Assembly (NCBI GenBank): GCA_025765615.1
Contig: JAIVFJ010000147.1
Span: 102,594 to 166,593 of the forward strand
DNA: 64,000 nucleotides
Reading direction: 5' to 3'
Origin: Zopfochytrium polystomum
Taxonomy: Eukaryota > Chytridiomycota > Chytridiomycetes > Chytridiales > Chytridiaceae
Part shown: positions 12,546 to 23,441 of the stretch, one piece after another
How the letters are laid out: the number at the start of each line of letters is the position of its first letter
Numbering within the stretch: the stretch's first letter is position 1
Translations under genes and position numbers: made by a program
Notes under the pieces: model-generated
Database searches by the model: none
The model's input: only the letters and a program-made list of their open reading frames with translations
What the model was told of the DNA's origin: nothing

Positions 12546-13527
12546 CAATACAATAATGAAGAAAAAAAAACCTCCGCAGTACTAACCTCTGGTACACGAC
12601 ACTCTCCTTCGTGCCCGCCCCGCCCGACGCCGCCGCCGCCGTCTCAGCAGACTGCGCCGTCGCCGTCCCGTACACCTTTGCGGTCAGCGTCCACGGCAAA
12701 TACACGTCCTGCGCGTCGAACCGCCGCTTCCCTTCCTGCTCCTTGGCCCACACAAACATCAGCGCGCGCCCGCGCGGCCGCGCCGGCTGGCCGTCGAGAA
12801 GTGCTGGATAACCGCGATCGAGATGGAAAAGTCCTGCGCGGGGCAGACGCGGAGGGTTAGAGCGACTGGAAAGGGGGTGAGGCGAGGAGAGAGGAGGACG
12901 AAGGAGCCTGTGCGGTAGGGAGGGAGAGGTTGTCGGCGACGAGGGCTTCGAAGCCGCGGGCGCGGCAGATTTGAAGGGGGTTTCGGCTCCTGTAGTTTTT
13001 TCGAAAGGTTGGAATTTGGGATGATTTACGGTCGCCCGCATGGGAGCCGAAGGAGGTACGTGCATGTCAGAGCCGAGGACCATTACGTCCCTGTTGACGC
13101 ACATGTACTTGCTGTTGCCGCAGCCGATGTCGGCGCCGAGCGAGCCGTTTGGGAGGGAGCTTTTTTGGGGAAAGCGGGCCCGGGTCAGCGCGCATTGTGT
13201 TTGGTCGGTGCGGGTCACCGGAGAAAGTTGTCGACTACGGGCCACGGCTGTGGGCGATTAGGGGGTGAGGGGAGGTATTGATTTCATGTGGTGAGCGGAC
13301 CGTCGAATGCGCAATCCCCAACAGCTCGTAAACATCGACTCGCTGGATACCTTGTAGCGCGTGGCGGAAAAGTGCGACGCGATGGCGTCGTACACGGCGT
13401 GGACGCGCGCCCGCTCCAGCTCCGCCGCCGCCGCCTCTGCCCCTAGTGGTGTGTGCGTAGCGCGTCTGGTTTGTTGGAGTTCTGATATGCCGAGGTTGAC
13501 AAGGCTGGCCTTATCCCTGTCCAACAT
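12312..13527 (-). CDS. TRM9: TRM9-type tRNA wobble-uridine methyltransferase
   Basis: Spliced minus-strand gene. Exon 1 (13351 to about 13527) ends VHAVYDAIASHFSATRYK. A 29-nt exon (13219-13247) encodes PWPVVDNFLR. Exon 3 (13060-13159) holds the SAM-binding motif GSLGADIGCGNSKY. Later exons read ARGFEALVADNLSLPYR, SISIAVIQHFST, then GRALMFVWAKEQ, KRRFDAQDVYLPW and finally YYHLFLAGELESLVREAGG. These are TRM9/ALKBH8 methyltransferase hallmarks in correct order; the family methylates mcm5U/cm5U at the tRNA wobble position with TRM112. Some exon borders are approximate. The C-terminal tail is atypical and the stop (12312) is uncertain. The start ATG at 13527 may itself lie upstream of an unrecognised first intron. 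Confidence 0.75.
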
Positions 13528-13621
13528 CCTTTTTTTTCACCTTGCGTTTGGCTGTTCGGCGATTCCGCGCGCCATCCCCTAAACAAAAGGGGCAATTTAT
13601 TGAATGCTGCATTCCTCACGT

Positions 13622-14211
13622 TCATCGCCGTCGTCGACGACCGCCGCCCTGCCCGCGACCTCCTCCTCCTTGCCCCTGGCCCTGCGCGCCACCTTGTCCC
13701 GGGCGCCGCGGGGTGGGCCGGATGATCTCGTGCGTCGGCGCGTTCGGCCGCCGAGGCGTCGGGCGGATGATTTCGTGCGGCGGCGCCTGCTGCTGTTGCG
13801 GCGGCGGCGGCGGGTGGCGGGGCTGCTTTGGCGAGGGTGGGCCTTTTGGGAGTTGTGAGGGGGGGTAAGGGGGGATGGCGGTGAGAGGTGAGAAATGCGA
13901 GGAGGGTAGCGGTGAGGAATTATGAGGGGGGTGGGGGCAGGAAGGTCTCACTTGGGCGCCTCTCAGGCTCTCTACGTTTCCATTGGGTCGGTCCGCCGGA
14001 CCGGTTGTGGGGGGCGCGGCGTTGCAGTTGTGGGATGAGCGAGCGTCAGAGATGAGACGAATCGAACGGCAGGGGGAAAAAAACTCAACTTGCGGCGGGC
14101 CAAACGGACGACGGGGGCTCGGTCCAAAGCCTCGGCGTTGACGGCGGCGGCGCACGCTGCCAAGACGATGGCGACGACAGCACAGGCGAGCAGAGCGAGA
14201 GTTCGTCGCAT
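13622..14211 (-). CDS. Small secreted Pro/Gly-rich protein with HEIIRPTPRRP repeats
   Basis: The ATG at 14211 opens a clear signal peptide (RRTLALLACAVVAIVLAACA) with a likely cleavage near AVNA. Downstream, likely after one or two introns (exact sites unsure; one acceptor is CCAAAAG near 13848), an exon reads Pro-rich sequence and two perfect HEIIRPTPRRP units, then a Gly/Gln/Arg tail. Secretion and the repeated cationic proline motif suggest a cell-wall or extracellular peptide. No family is recognised. Confidence 0.5.
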
Positions 14212-14995
14212 ATTTTCCTGGGTGATGGTTGTTGCGTGCTGTTATGTAGTATTAGTTTCAGTAGTTGATTGTGGACGGGAACGCTGTCCCGGGCAATGCT
14301 GGACCGGGCTCAGCCGACGGGTACGATTTACCTGACACAGTAACTTTCACGATTTGTTCTAGGTTTGGTTGCTGAGGCATGGAGGGACATACGCGCGTGT
14401 ATTTATAGGGCTATCGTTGAACGGCGAAGCACGCGCAATTTCGACTGGCGTGCCCCCACCACCCAACTCCGTGCGAAAGAGACACCTCTCCCCGTGTAGC
14501 TCCGGATGTTTGACAAAGAGGGATCATTATTCAGAACACTATTTCCCACGGGCTGAGGAAATCCGACCGGTGCTGCCGGCCCGACGCGGAGTTTGAAAAA
14601 AAAAATGAAAATTAAGCGCGGCGTATTCATCCGCCCCCACTTGCGCCTCCCTGGGATCCATCAATTCGAAATTCCGCATATTTTTTGAACGTAGCGCAGC
14701 GGAGTCGTCCAATGCTCGGATGCCCGCGCGAAACAAACCGAGATTGGAAAAAAAAAAAAACAAGGGAAAAAGCGCAGTTGGTGTTTTCCTTACATTATTA
14801 TAGCCTGCCTGAGGAAGGTTGCCTGTCTGAACGTCTTTATTGCTTTCGCTGCTTTCGCGGGCCCCAACCCCCTCTCATGTAGTCCCCGCCGTTCTTCTTT
14901 TCTCCCCTCCCACATCCATGCATCCATCCATCCATCCATTCGCTTCCCGTTTCCCACCCAATCAGCAGCAGCGGCAGAAACTTGTGCGGACTATT
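14212..14995. other. Intergenic, no gene seen
   Basis: Promoter side of the secreted-protein gene. It contains a CATC tetranucleotide run near 14926-14939, short A-runs and no convincing ORF. Confidence 0.4.
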
Positions 14996-14999
14996 GAAA

Positions 15000-15195
15000 T
15001 TAACACACTCCCCAGTCACATCGCCTGCCCGTTGCCAGTGCAGCCACGATCGCAGGCATTCCGGTGGCCAGATACACCATGAACAAGAGCTTGGCGATAG
15101 CGGTTTCTGTAGCGCGCCCAACTGAGATGGAAAGAAGCGACCGCAAAGATGTGCCTGTCGACGTAGGCCATCGAGGCGGCTAAGAAGCGATGGAA
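15000..15195 (-). pseudogene. Diverged inverted copy of the 12.18 kb fragment
   Basis: The minus strand reads MAYVDRHIFAVASFHLS and, after a frame shift, AIAKLLFMVYLATG. This parallels MVYIDSRIFAALLAIS and AIAKLVSMDFLAAG at 12182 on the plus strand. It is disabled by frameshift and lies just 3' of the F-box/ankyrin gene. Confidence 0.5.
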
Positions 15196-15256
15196 TGTGC
15201 AAAAGCTCCTGAAACAGCCGTGAAAATAATGGGTCAATAATAGGGGTTGCAGGTTT

Positions 15257-16228
15257 TCATTTTTTGCAAGGCGAGCGACTTCGACGCCGGGCACGAAAGA
15301 ACTCTTTCAGCCCTTCGAGGAGCTTTGGAAGCGATGCCTGAGCCTTCTCTGCATCCACCTCTATCCACCACTGCTCAAACTTGTTTTCTTCTGCCCATTC
15401 CGTGATTCCGTTAAGTAGCTGGAGCTCATCTATCCCCGCGTCTAAAAGCAAGCCCGTGCACGCGAAAAGACGCCCCATTTCATCGTCCGTTGACGTATCA
15501 TTCTTCGCCAAGACCGCCAACTGCTTTACGACATCGTGGACGGAAGCCGCGGCACCAACAGCCAGCGCCAGGCGCACCATCTCGGGGTCACGCAACTCTA
15601 TTCCACGCGCAAGCACTTCCGCGGGATCCCTCGGACCGGTTGTCGGCGCCCGCAGAAGCAGTCGCTGCGCGGCAGCGGACCGCGCGACCGCGTGCGCCGT
15701 TTCGAATTCGTCGAACGGGTTCCACGCGCCAAGATCCACGAGCAGAAGCCGCAGCATCGCAAGATCGTTCCGTTTGGCGGCGCGCCACACCTCGTCGTCG
15801 TACCAATGCGGGTAGCGCCGACGGCGGCGGTTCCCATCCGCGCCGTGTTTCAGCAAAAGGCGGGACAGATCCACGAAGCCGCGGGCCACGGCAAAGTCCA
15901 GCAGCGAAGGAGGGTCGCGGGTGGCCACGGCCGCGAGATCGCGAGAGTCGGGCAAGGCGGTGAGGTGGGCGACGATGAGGCGCTCCAGGTCCGGTGCGCC
16001 GCCTGCCCAGGACTGAAGGCAGAAGAGAAGATCGCTAGGACGATGCCGGCGGAGGATGTGCAGTTTGAGCGCGTCGTTGGCCAGGATTCGGTGGAACGAG
16101 CGGCACACCGTCGAGAGAGTGTAGTAAGCGCGGCCTAGTTCGTGTGAGGCGGCGGCAAGGAGGATCGGCAGCAGCAGGTCGTCGGGGAGATCGCAGATTG
16201 CCAGTGTCGTCGTCGTGACCTCCACCAT
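15257..16228 (-). CDS. F-box/ankyrin-repeat protein
   Basis: Single-exon ORF. The in-frame extension to 16297 begins with TTG, so I take the ATG at 16228 (323 aa). Residues about 8-50 form an F-box-like helix set (CDLPDDLLLPILLAAAS...CRSFHRIL). The middle carries ankyrin-like units, best seen at LLDFAVARGFVDLSRLLLKHGAD and the next W-RAAKRNDLAMLRLLL. The tail is basic. By family, it would be a substrate adaptor of an SCF ubiquitin ligase; the target is unknown. It looks intact. Confidence 0.7.
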   Translation of the reverse strand: MVEVTTTTLAICDLPDDLLLPILLAAASHELGRAYYTLSTVCRSFHRILANDALKLHILRRHRPSDLLFCLQSWAGGAPDLERLIVAHLTALPDSRDLAAVATRDPPSLLDFAVARGFVDLSRLLLKHGADGNRRRRRYPHWYDDEVWRAAKRNDLAMLRLLLVDLGAWNPFDEFETAHAVARSAAAQRLLLRAPTTGPRDPAEVLARGIELRDPEMVRLALAVGAAASVHDVVKQLAVLAKNDTSTDDEMGRLFACTGLLLDAGIDELQLLNGITEWAEENKFEQWWIEVDAEKAQASLPKLLEGLKEFFRARRRSRSPCKK

Positions 16229-17494
16229 GTGCACGAGCAGCTGCGCCGCAAACAAAGCGACAACGGTGGAAGCCGCCGGCGCGTCGCTCCCCGACAATTA
16301 ACACGTCAAAGCCTCTAAACCTCAACCCATCCACCCATCCATCCATCTTTTTCAGGTGAACAGCAGTTTTCGGCGCGGGTTGAAGTAAGAAGCACTCGAA
16401 GGTCTCCGGACCTCTTACATTTTGGTGCCAAGCCGCACCGGCGGACGTAAACAGCTCCGCCATACGTATGCCCATCCGCAACCGCGCCCCGCGTCGTGCT
16501 GCAAGCGCCAGCCAGCCCCCGCTTTCCCCGTCCACCTTCACGCGCGCGCGGGGCACATCGGGGCTTTCCGAGCGTGCTCGGCAGCGCGGGAAGGGGGCGT
16601 TGTTTTCGACCGAGACTGTATGTGTATCTTCCACCCTTTTGCATTTTATTGCCTGCGCGCTCCTCGTCGTCACCTGCGCCGCTCGGCGCCGCCGCCCGAA
16701 ATCTTGCTGCTGTATGCATGTATGTATGTGCAGTACATACTGTGGCAGTGGATGACGATGGGGATGACCGATGACATCGACGACCCACGGCGGCGGCGAG
16801 ACACAGCCAGCCTCCCGCCAATCCAATCTCCCCCCTTTGGTGCTTTACGGATTGAGAGGAATGGTGTTCGTACGTAATTTGGGTCTGAACGCGCTCTGCT
16901 TGCCCCGGTTTTGGGAGAATCCGCCCTTCCCCTCACTCAATCGCCTTCGAAACTTTTCCTCCTTGCAGTGGATTTGGTTCCTTCCCTTGTCAGATTCTAT
17001 TGAATAACACGCCCCACACACACTGCTTCTTTCTATCTCTCAGAACAAAGACACACACACAACGGCGTTTTTACACCGATATTTCGCGTTTTTTCGATTG
17101 CTATTTCCGGCGCATCCAGTGCGACGTGAAACAAAAAGGGAGGAAGACTAGGAAAGGTCAAAAAAAAAAAAAAAGTGCGGGTCCCTTCTCCTCTTCGTTC
17201 GAAGGGAAAAGGGAATCGCCTAATAAGGAGCCGATGGAAAAGACAGACAGAGATAAGCGATATCGTCGGCGCAGGCGGGTGGGCGGTGTGTCGAAGGTGA
17301 AATGACATGGAAAAGGGCACGAATAAAATGAGAGGAAAGAGAGGGAACACAAAAAAAAACTAGATAGAAAGAAGAGGGAGGTCAAATGCCACCAGGAGGC
17401 AGGTGAGCAACCCCCCACGTCAGCAAACCAAGACCAAGAGCGGAAATCCAATTCAACAAGCCGAATGAGTCGCTTCTTGTTGTTTTTTTTTCCC
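16229..17494. other. Intergenic, no gene recognised
   Basis: Lies between two minus-strand genes. It has CATC repeats at 16325-16346, a GTATGTATGT run near 16715 and A/T-runs near 17160 and 17350. ORFs here overlap on all frames and look like GC-bias shadows. Confidence 0.4.
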
Positions 17495-18658
17495 TCACGC
17501 CGACGACTCGCCGCCGCTAGGTCCGCTGACGCTGCCCTTCTTAGCCGCGGCACGCGCCCGCGCCGCCGCCGCGCGCTTCGCCGACGCCGCAGCAAACGCC
17601 GTCTGGTGGCTGTACAAGCCCTTGGCGTCCGTGGCCGACCCCGTCGACGACGGCCGCGCCGGCCGCGCCGCCGCGGGTGCGTCGTGCTCCGCGTCGGCTT
17701 CCTCCTCCGAAGACGCCACCGGCTTGGACCCGCCAAACACGCGGCCGAGGAACCCGACGGACGCCGGGGAAGCGGCGGCGTCCGACAACAGGACGTCGCC
17801 GTGCGACGCGCGGCGCGCGCGAGTCGTGGTCGGGTCGACTTTGACGTCGCCTCCGTCGATGGGAGCCTTGACGTCCTCGTCCGCGTAGGAGGCCGGCGAG
17901 CTGTACCCGGGGAGGTCGCGCTCGTCGGTTCCGAGCCTGGACCTGCCGGCCGCCGCCCTGCGGCGCCGCTGGTAGAGGAACGCGGCGGCGCCGAGCAGCG
18001 TGGCAAAGACGAGCACGCAGGACACGGCGATGCCCGCGACGGCGCCCTTGGACAGGCCCGGGTTGGTGTTGTACACGGTGCCCGTCGGCACGTTGCCGTT
18101 GCACTCGGGCACCGTGTCGACCACGCAGCCGGTGGTCATGTCCAGGTGGCAGGTGAAGTCGTTGTCGTTGAGAAGGCAGTTGCCTCCGCGCGTGTAGTCG
18201 ATGGCAAAGTTGGGGACGGGGCCGTCGAGGTGGTTGGTGCCTTTATTTTTATTGAAGCGGGTTGTCGGGAAGAATGTTCATGTTAGCCAAGAGTAAGGAG
18301 GGGAGAAACGAGGGAGAGAATGGAGAGATCAAGAAGGAGGCATGTACTCACGCAAGTCAACGTGGTCCAGGCTGGGGAGGTCCATCAGCGACTCGGGAAC
18401 GGCGCCGACGAGCGTGTTGTTGTAAAAGGAGAGGGCGCTGATGGCCGACAGCGAGCCAAAGACGTCAGGCAGCGGACCTTGCAGGTTGTTGCTGTCGAGG
18501 TGCAGGCCGATAACGGTGGAGCCGCTGCAGACGACGCCGTGGGCGGCGCATGCGGAGGCGTCGTCGGTCAGCGACGCCCAGCCGTCCTTGTTGTGCCAGG
18601 TGGGCCCGCCAGTGACGGAGTAGAGTTTGGCGAGCGCGGCGGCCTGTGCAGTCGTCAT
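17495..18658 (-). CDS. LRR single-pass membrane protein (receptor-like, no kinase)
   Basis: Two exons (18352-18658 and 17495-18240), with intron 18241-18351 (GTGAGT...AAAG). The N-terminal cap (WHNKDGWASL...CAAHGVVCSG) and following units (LHLDSNNLQGPLPDVFGSL, LSFYNNTLVGAVPESL, NHLDGPVPNF) are plant-type LRRs. A TM helix (AVAGIAVSCVLVFATLLGAAAFLY) is followed by RRRR and a roughly 150-residue Ala/Ser/Asp-rich cytoplasmic tail without a kinase. No signal peptide precedes the visible ATG, so an upstream exon may be missing. It probably acts at the cell surface. It pairs with the similar gene at 19.7-21.4 kb. Confidence 0.7.
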
Positions 18659-19672
18659 TACTGTCGTCGTTGTGGTTGCAGTCGTCGTTAGTTACTCGTC
18701 GTCGTCGTCGTCGTCCTCGTTTGTGGGTTTGTGGAGGGGAAAGGGGGTTTCGTCGTTCCGTCTTTCGGAAGTCAAAAGAGTATAATTGACTGTTTGTTTG
18801 ATTGATTGCCTTCCGTTTTTGATTGATTGATTGATCGAAAAAAAAATTTTTTTTTTGGCTGTTTTGTTTTTCTTTCAATTCTGCTTTTTTGGTCCTTGTC
18901 TCTGTCGTTTTTATTTTTTTTATGTTATGGCGTTGCGGCTGACCTGGTCCCGATCGAGCGTGCGGCCAATGCAAATGTGTGCCGTGTGCGGCGGTCCGCG
19001 CCGTTTGTCTTTTTTGTCTCTTCCTCCTCGACATCATTCTCAATCATTCCGTCCCATCCCTCCCTCCCTCCACATCCCATTCACTTACTCTCTGTCTCTC
19101 TCGTTCTCTGCCTCTCTCTCATTTTCACCTCCGCCCCCGATGCCCCAATTCGGGGCCTTCCGGTATTTGTTCATTCGTCTTTTTTTCGCAGGAATGTTCC
19201 AATGCGCGGGCGGGTGTAAGGAGGAACGCCGCGGCGCCCCGAGCACTTTGACGAAATTGATATGCAACCGAAAAGACCTCAGGTTGTGTGGGTGCGTGTG
19301 TGGTGGGTGGGTTGATTAGTGGGGACAATATCCAACCAAAATTATGCACAACACACAGCAAGCCATTTCATAAATAAAATCGTTTTGCTCATTTCGTGTG
19401 TACTTTCGCCGAAATTGCTCACCCACAGGAAGCAAGCAAGCAAGCAAGCAAGCCAAGCAAGCCAAGAAAGCAGTCCAAGCATGATGACAATAATGGGCCT
19501 AACTTTTACCACAAGGTACGCAAAGAGAGAAAAAGAAAAAATTAACTGCATCATACAGAATATCTATCTATTTGTATTAGTTATGCCAAGCGGCAAGTAG
19601 GAAAGAAACTAGCAAGGTTGGTTCCTTCTTCCACATGATCATTGCTTTCCTCCCCAAACACGCACACGCAAA
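18659..19672. other. Divergent intergenic region
   Basis: Separates two divergent LRR-TM genes. It holds TTGATTGATTGA repeats near 18800-18835, a GCAAG repeat at 19430-19460 and pyrimidine-rich tracts. No ORF with a family was found. It likely holds both promoters and perhaps the missing 5' exon of the left gene. Confidence 0.4.
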
Positions 19673-21383
19673 ATGGGAAAAGGAAAGCAAAACCGGGTTA
19701 GTGCTTTGTGTCTGTTTCCTTTTTCCTTTTTTGTATTTTGTCTCTCCTTCCATTTTCGACCGACCCGAAGCGGCACGCTTGCAATGCCCGCCGCCGCCGC
19801 CGCCGCCGCCTTCAGCATCAACAACAACCCGGACTGCGCGCTTCTGCCCGCCTTGTACGCCGCTACTGCTACTGCTACTACTTCCACCTCCACCAGCAGT
19901 AGCGCGGGCGGCGGCGGCTGGACCGACTCGACCGGCTGGACCGACAGCGCCGCGCTGGCATCCGACTGCTGCGCGGCCTTTGGCGTCACTTGCAACGCCC
20001 TCGGCACCGCCGTCCTCGGAATGTGAGTGAAATCCCGCCCTCGTCCTTACCCATCCATCCATCCATCCATCCCTTCTGGTCCATCTATCCCATCTTACAA
20101 CGTTCCGCCCTCCAATCCGCCACCCAATCGATCTGCCCTGCACGAATGGAACTGGACTTGCACCCCTCCGATCGAATACTTCTTCCCACCTTCAACCACG
20201 ACCACGCCACAGCAAACTCGACTCCAACAACCTCTCCGGCCAGCTCCCCGACGACCTCGCCCTCCCTCCCTCCCTCGAAGCCTTCTCCGTCGCCGGCAAC
20301 CACCTCTCTGGCCCCGTCCCTTCCTCCGTCCTCACCCTCCCCGCCCTCAACTACCTCGACCTCAGCAACAATCGCTTCTCCGGTCCGCCCCCGTCCGTTC
20401 GCGTCAACAGGGCCGGCGCATGCAATCTGACCGCCAACGCCTTCGACTGCAACGCCGCCGTCGCATCCACCGGAAGCTGTGTGAGCGACTGCACCGTCGC
20501 TGTCGCTGGTAAACTGGCCGCAGCAGCAGCCACCGTTGTCGGACCGATGGCCGGTGGCGCGGCGGACCAGCAGCAGGGCGCCGCGGGCGGCCTCTCGTCG
20601 CTCGCCATCGGCGGCATCGTCGTCGGCTCCGTCCTCGTCGTCGCCGCCGCCGCCGTCGCTGCCCCCGTCGCCTACCGGCGCCGCCAGGCCGCCCTCTCCG
20701 CCGCCGAGGCCGCCAACGTGGAAGCGCCGCGGCCAACATGGAAAAAAAAGAACTATGCAAAGGACGCGAAGGGGAAGGGCCGCGCCGTGCCCGTCAGCGA
20801 CCAGGGGACAATTGGAAGAAAGGTCGACGGCTCGTCCTTGTCGTCGTCGTTCAACGACCACACCTCGGACGACGAGAACGACGACGACGACCGTTACGTC
20901 GACGTCGAGCTCGGAGGCAAACCCCAGGAGGCGCCGCGGAACGAGTCGACCACCTCCACAACGGCCGCCGCAGCCGCAGCCGCAGCGGGGGTCGCCGCCG
21001 ACGCCGCGTCCGCGACCTTTGCCGCCGCATCGTCCGCCGTCGCGTCACTGTCGGGATACATTGGCTCCCTCCTCATCCTCCCCGCCAACAAGGACGCCTC
21101 CGCCCCCGCGCCGAAACACACCACCCGCAAGCCCTACCGCTCCGCACAGCCGTCCGCGTCGTCGTCGTCGGCGTCGTCGCACCGCGGCGGCGACCGCGGA
21201 CTGTACAAAAAGTACTTTGCGCCGGCGACGGGCAAGGCGGCGCCGGCCGTCGTCACCGTCGCGCCGCGGACGTCGTCAAAGGCCGGCGGAGCAGCGGCGG
21301 CGGGTGAGGTGTTGGCGGTGCCGCTGCACGTACCGAGGAAGAGCAGGAACGAGCGCAAAGAGAAGGTGCCGAGGAGAGGGTGA
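19673..21383 (+). CDS. LRR single-pass membrane protein (receptor-like, no kinase)
   Basis: Two exons with intron 20023-20212 (GTGAGT...CACAG). The upstream in-frame ATG at 19673 adds a hydrophobic stretch (VSALCLFPFSFFVFCLSF) that could be a signal peptide; the alternative start is 19784. An LRR cap with Cys pair (ASDCCAAFGVTC) leads into LDSNNLSGQLPDDL, FSVAGNHLSGPVPSSV and LDLSNNRFSGPPPSV. The TM helix is IGGIVVGSVLVVAAAAVAAPV, followed by RRR. The tail of about 230 residues is rich in Ala/Ser with an acidic DDENDDDD patch and no kinase. Architecture matches the divergent neighbour at 17.5-18.7 kb. Confidence 0.7.
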
Positions 21384-21680
21384 CGGTTGGGGTGTGGGAC
21401 ACGGGGCTGCTCATGCGTCAAAGGCGGGGATCTGTTCAGCGTTGCTTCTACCGGTTCTTTTGTTTTCCTGGGCTTCCCCGCCGCGCTTTCGCTTTCTCTT
21501 TTTTTCAAAAACCCCGGCTGGTTTTCGGTGGTTAGCGTTTTTCTCTTTTTTTCTTTTCTTCGCAATCATCATCGAACGATCACATTTTTGCGGGGGGAAT
21601 GTCAAAAAATGAGCCACTTGGTCAAAATTTCATTTTATTGTCAACAGAGATAGGAACAACGTAAAAATGGAGAGAGCAGC

Positions 21681-22891
21681 TCAGCGGCGGTTTTGCCGGT
21701 ATCGGAGAACCAATACTTCGCCCAAATAACCATCCTGATCACCCGAGGAATGTACTTCATAGGTATCCCTGACGAGGTGGGGAAGTCGAATGACGAAGGA
21801 ATATGGGGAACCTGATAAGGTACGGACCCCCTCCGTAATAATATCGTTCCACTCTTCGTGACCTGGGACAAACCAACGACTGCCCCCTTTGTCCGACAAG
21901 CGCTTAATTTGAACGATCAAGCTCTGTCGGTCATTCTCAACCTCATGAGTAACCGTGTGTCCTGACATGACGTAGAGAAGGACAAAAATCAGCTTTTGCT
22001 CTTCGTTGTTGATGATGTGATACACGTGCTGAGGAGGGATAACCGCCAAACTCTCCTTTGCTGAAAGGAAGATGTTGGATGCTGAGCACCCTGCGTCCTT
22101 TTCCAACGAGCTCCCTCCCATTCGAGGCCGCAGAGGAGACTGGAGTACGGGATGGTTCTCGTCAGTCGCATTTGGCCATACATGACCCTGGTTTGTGAGG
22201 TCGATGCCCATTGCTCGGGGTGGAGGGGCGTTGTACCTGATGTCATGGTCATCGATGCTGAATGGTGTGAATTCAGCCCTCTGTCGTTTATGGCTGCTGG
22301 AAGTGTGCCCATCCTCGGAGTACATGTTTGACATGTGTTGCTCTTCTGACGCAATGAAACGTTCGGAATAGGGAAGGCGTGGTTGTTGTTGGGAGGGAAG
22401 ACACTGATGAGCGGGAGTTTTTGGGAGGCTTGACGAGGATGAGCCCGAGCCAAGAGAGGAAGAACTTTTGAGTTGGTCCGTTTTCGCCCGCTCCTTCTTC
22501 GATTTGGACCGTGACTTTCCCAGTGAAGCAGTCAAGGCAGTTTCAAGAGAGCTGAGATACCGCACCTTCGAGGTCTTAACCTTCCACTCTGCCATTAAAT
22601 CGCTGAAGATTAGTTTGACTGGTGTATGAACAAATAGAACGATAACCCACCTGTGATTTTGTTGTTGAGGAAGGGAGTGGAGAAGCGGGTGAACTTCGGA
22701 AAGTGTTTTGCTATGTGGTCGACTCTGAGCTTGTCAGGTGGAAGTTGACTCCAGTCGAGAGCGGCGCAGACCTTGCTCAATCGGTTGGTGTGTTTCTGTT
22801 CCCAGCGGTCTTCGTAATCCTTTTTTCGTGCTCTGCCAGGGAGAATGGAATCGTCGCTTGAGTTGACTTCGTCGGATTCTTCGTTGTCCAT
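21681..22891 (-). CDS. Putative PIF/Harbinger accessory (SANT/Myb-like) protein
   Basis: Two exons (22651-22891 and 21681-22588) joined across intron 22589-22650 (GTGGGT...GGCAG). The acidic N-terminus is followed by a helix-rich stretch with conserved Trp residues (DRWEQKHTNRLSKVCAALDW, then DKLRVDHIAKHFPKF) that resembles a trihelix/SANT DNA-binding region. A Ser/Lys-rich linker and a C-terminal globular part follow. It is transcribed divergently from the DDE transposase. That is the usual arrangement of Harbinger elements, whose Myb-like partner brings the transposase to DNA and to the nucleus. The family call is by context and weak sequence cues. Confidence 0.5.
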
Positions 22892-23034
22892 TGTGCTGCA
22901 GTTTGTCTTTCAATCCCTATTTATTATGGTGATCACGCCATCCTGTCCAACAAGTGGGCTGGGTGGCAAAAAAGCCCACACCCCAAACAACGGAAGGACG
23001 AGCCAAAGCCCCCAAAACAGGCACTCCAATAAAC

Positions 23035-23280
23035 TAGCACGCGCTCCAAATAACTTGCACGTGCTCCAAAATCTTTTGTGCAGCACCACACCGAAATTGC
23101 ACCATCTCACGAGCAAAACGCAAAAACACAAGCTCATTTGGCGCATCTGCTGTCATTTTCAATTGACCAGGCGTATATCAAAATGGAGCGCGTGCACTTT
23201 TCTTAGGGCGCGTGCATTTTTTTTTGGGGCGCGTGCGTTTATTTTGGAGCGTGTGTACATTTTTTGGGGCGTGTGCCATC
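23035..23280. repeat. Iterated GCGYGTGCA motifs between divergent transposon genes
   Basis: About five direct copies of a GGGCGCGTGCATTTTTT-like unit lie at 23186-23280. Two inverted copies (GCACGCGCTCC, GCACGTGCTCC) lie at 23039-23075. They sit in the common promoter region of the transposase and accessory genes and could be binding sites for either protein. Confidence 0.7.
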
Positions 23281-23441
23281 GATTTGGTCCATGGACTTGC
23301 CCCAATTCGGCCGTCTTCTTTGCAAAAGAGGGAAGCTTTTCGATGTTTTGATGTTTGGAGTCTGTCTGACGTAGTGTGTAAGTAAACCATATGTAAACGC
23401 ATAAATGCAAATGGCACCCACCTCGCCATTCATCAGCCACA

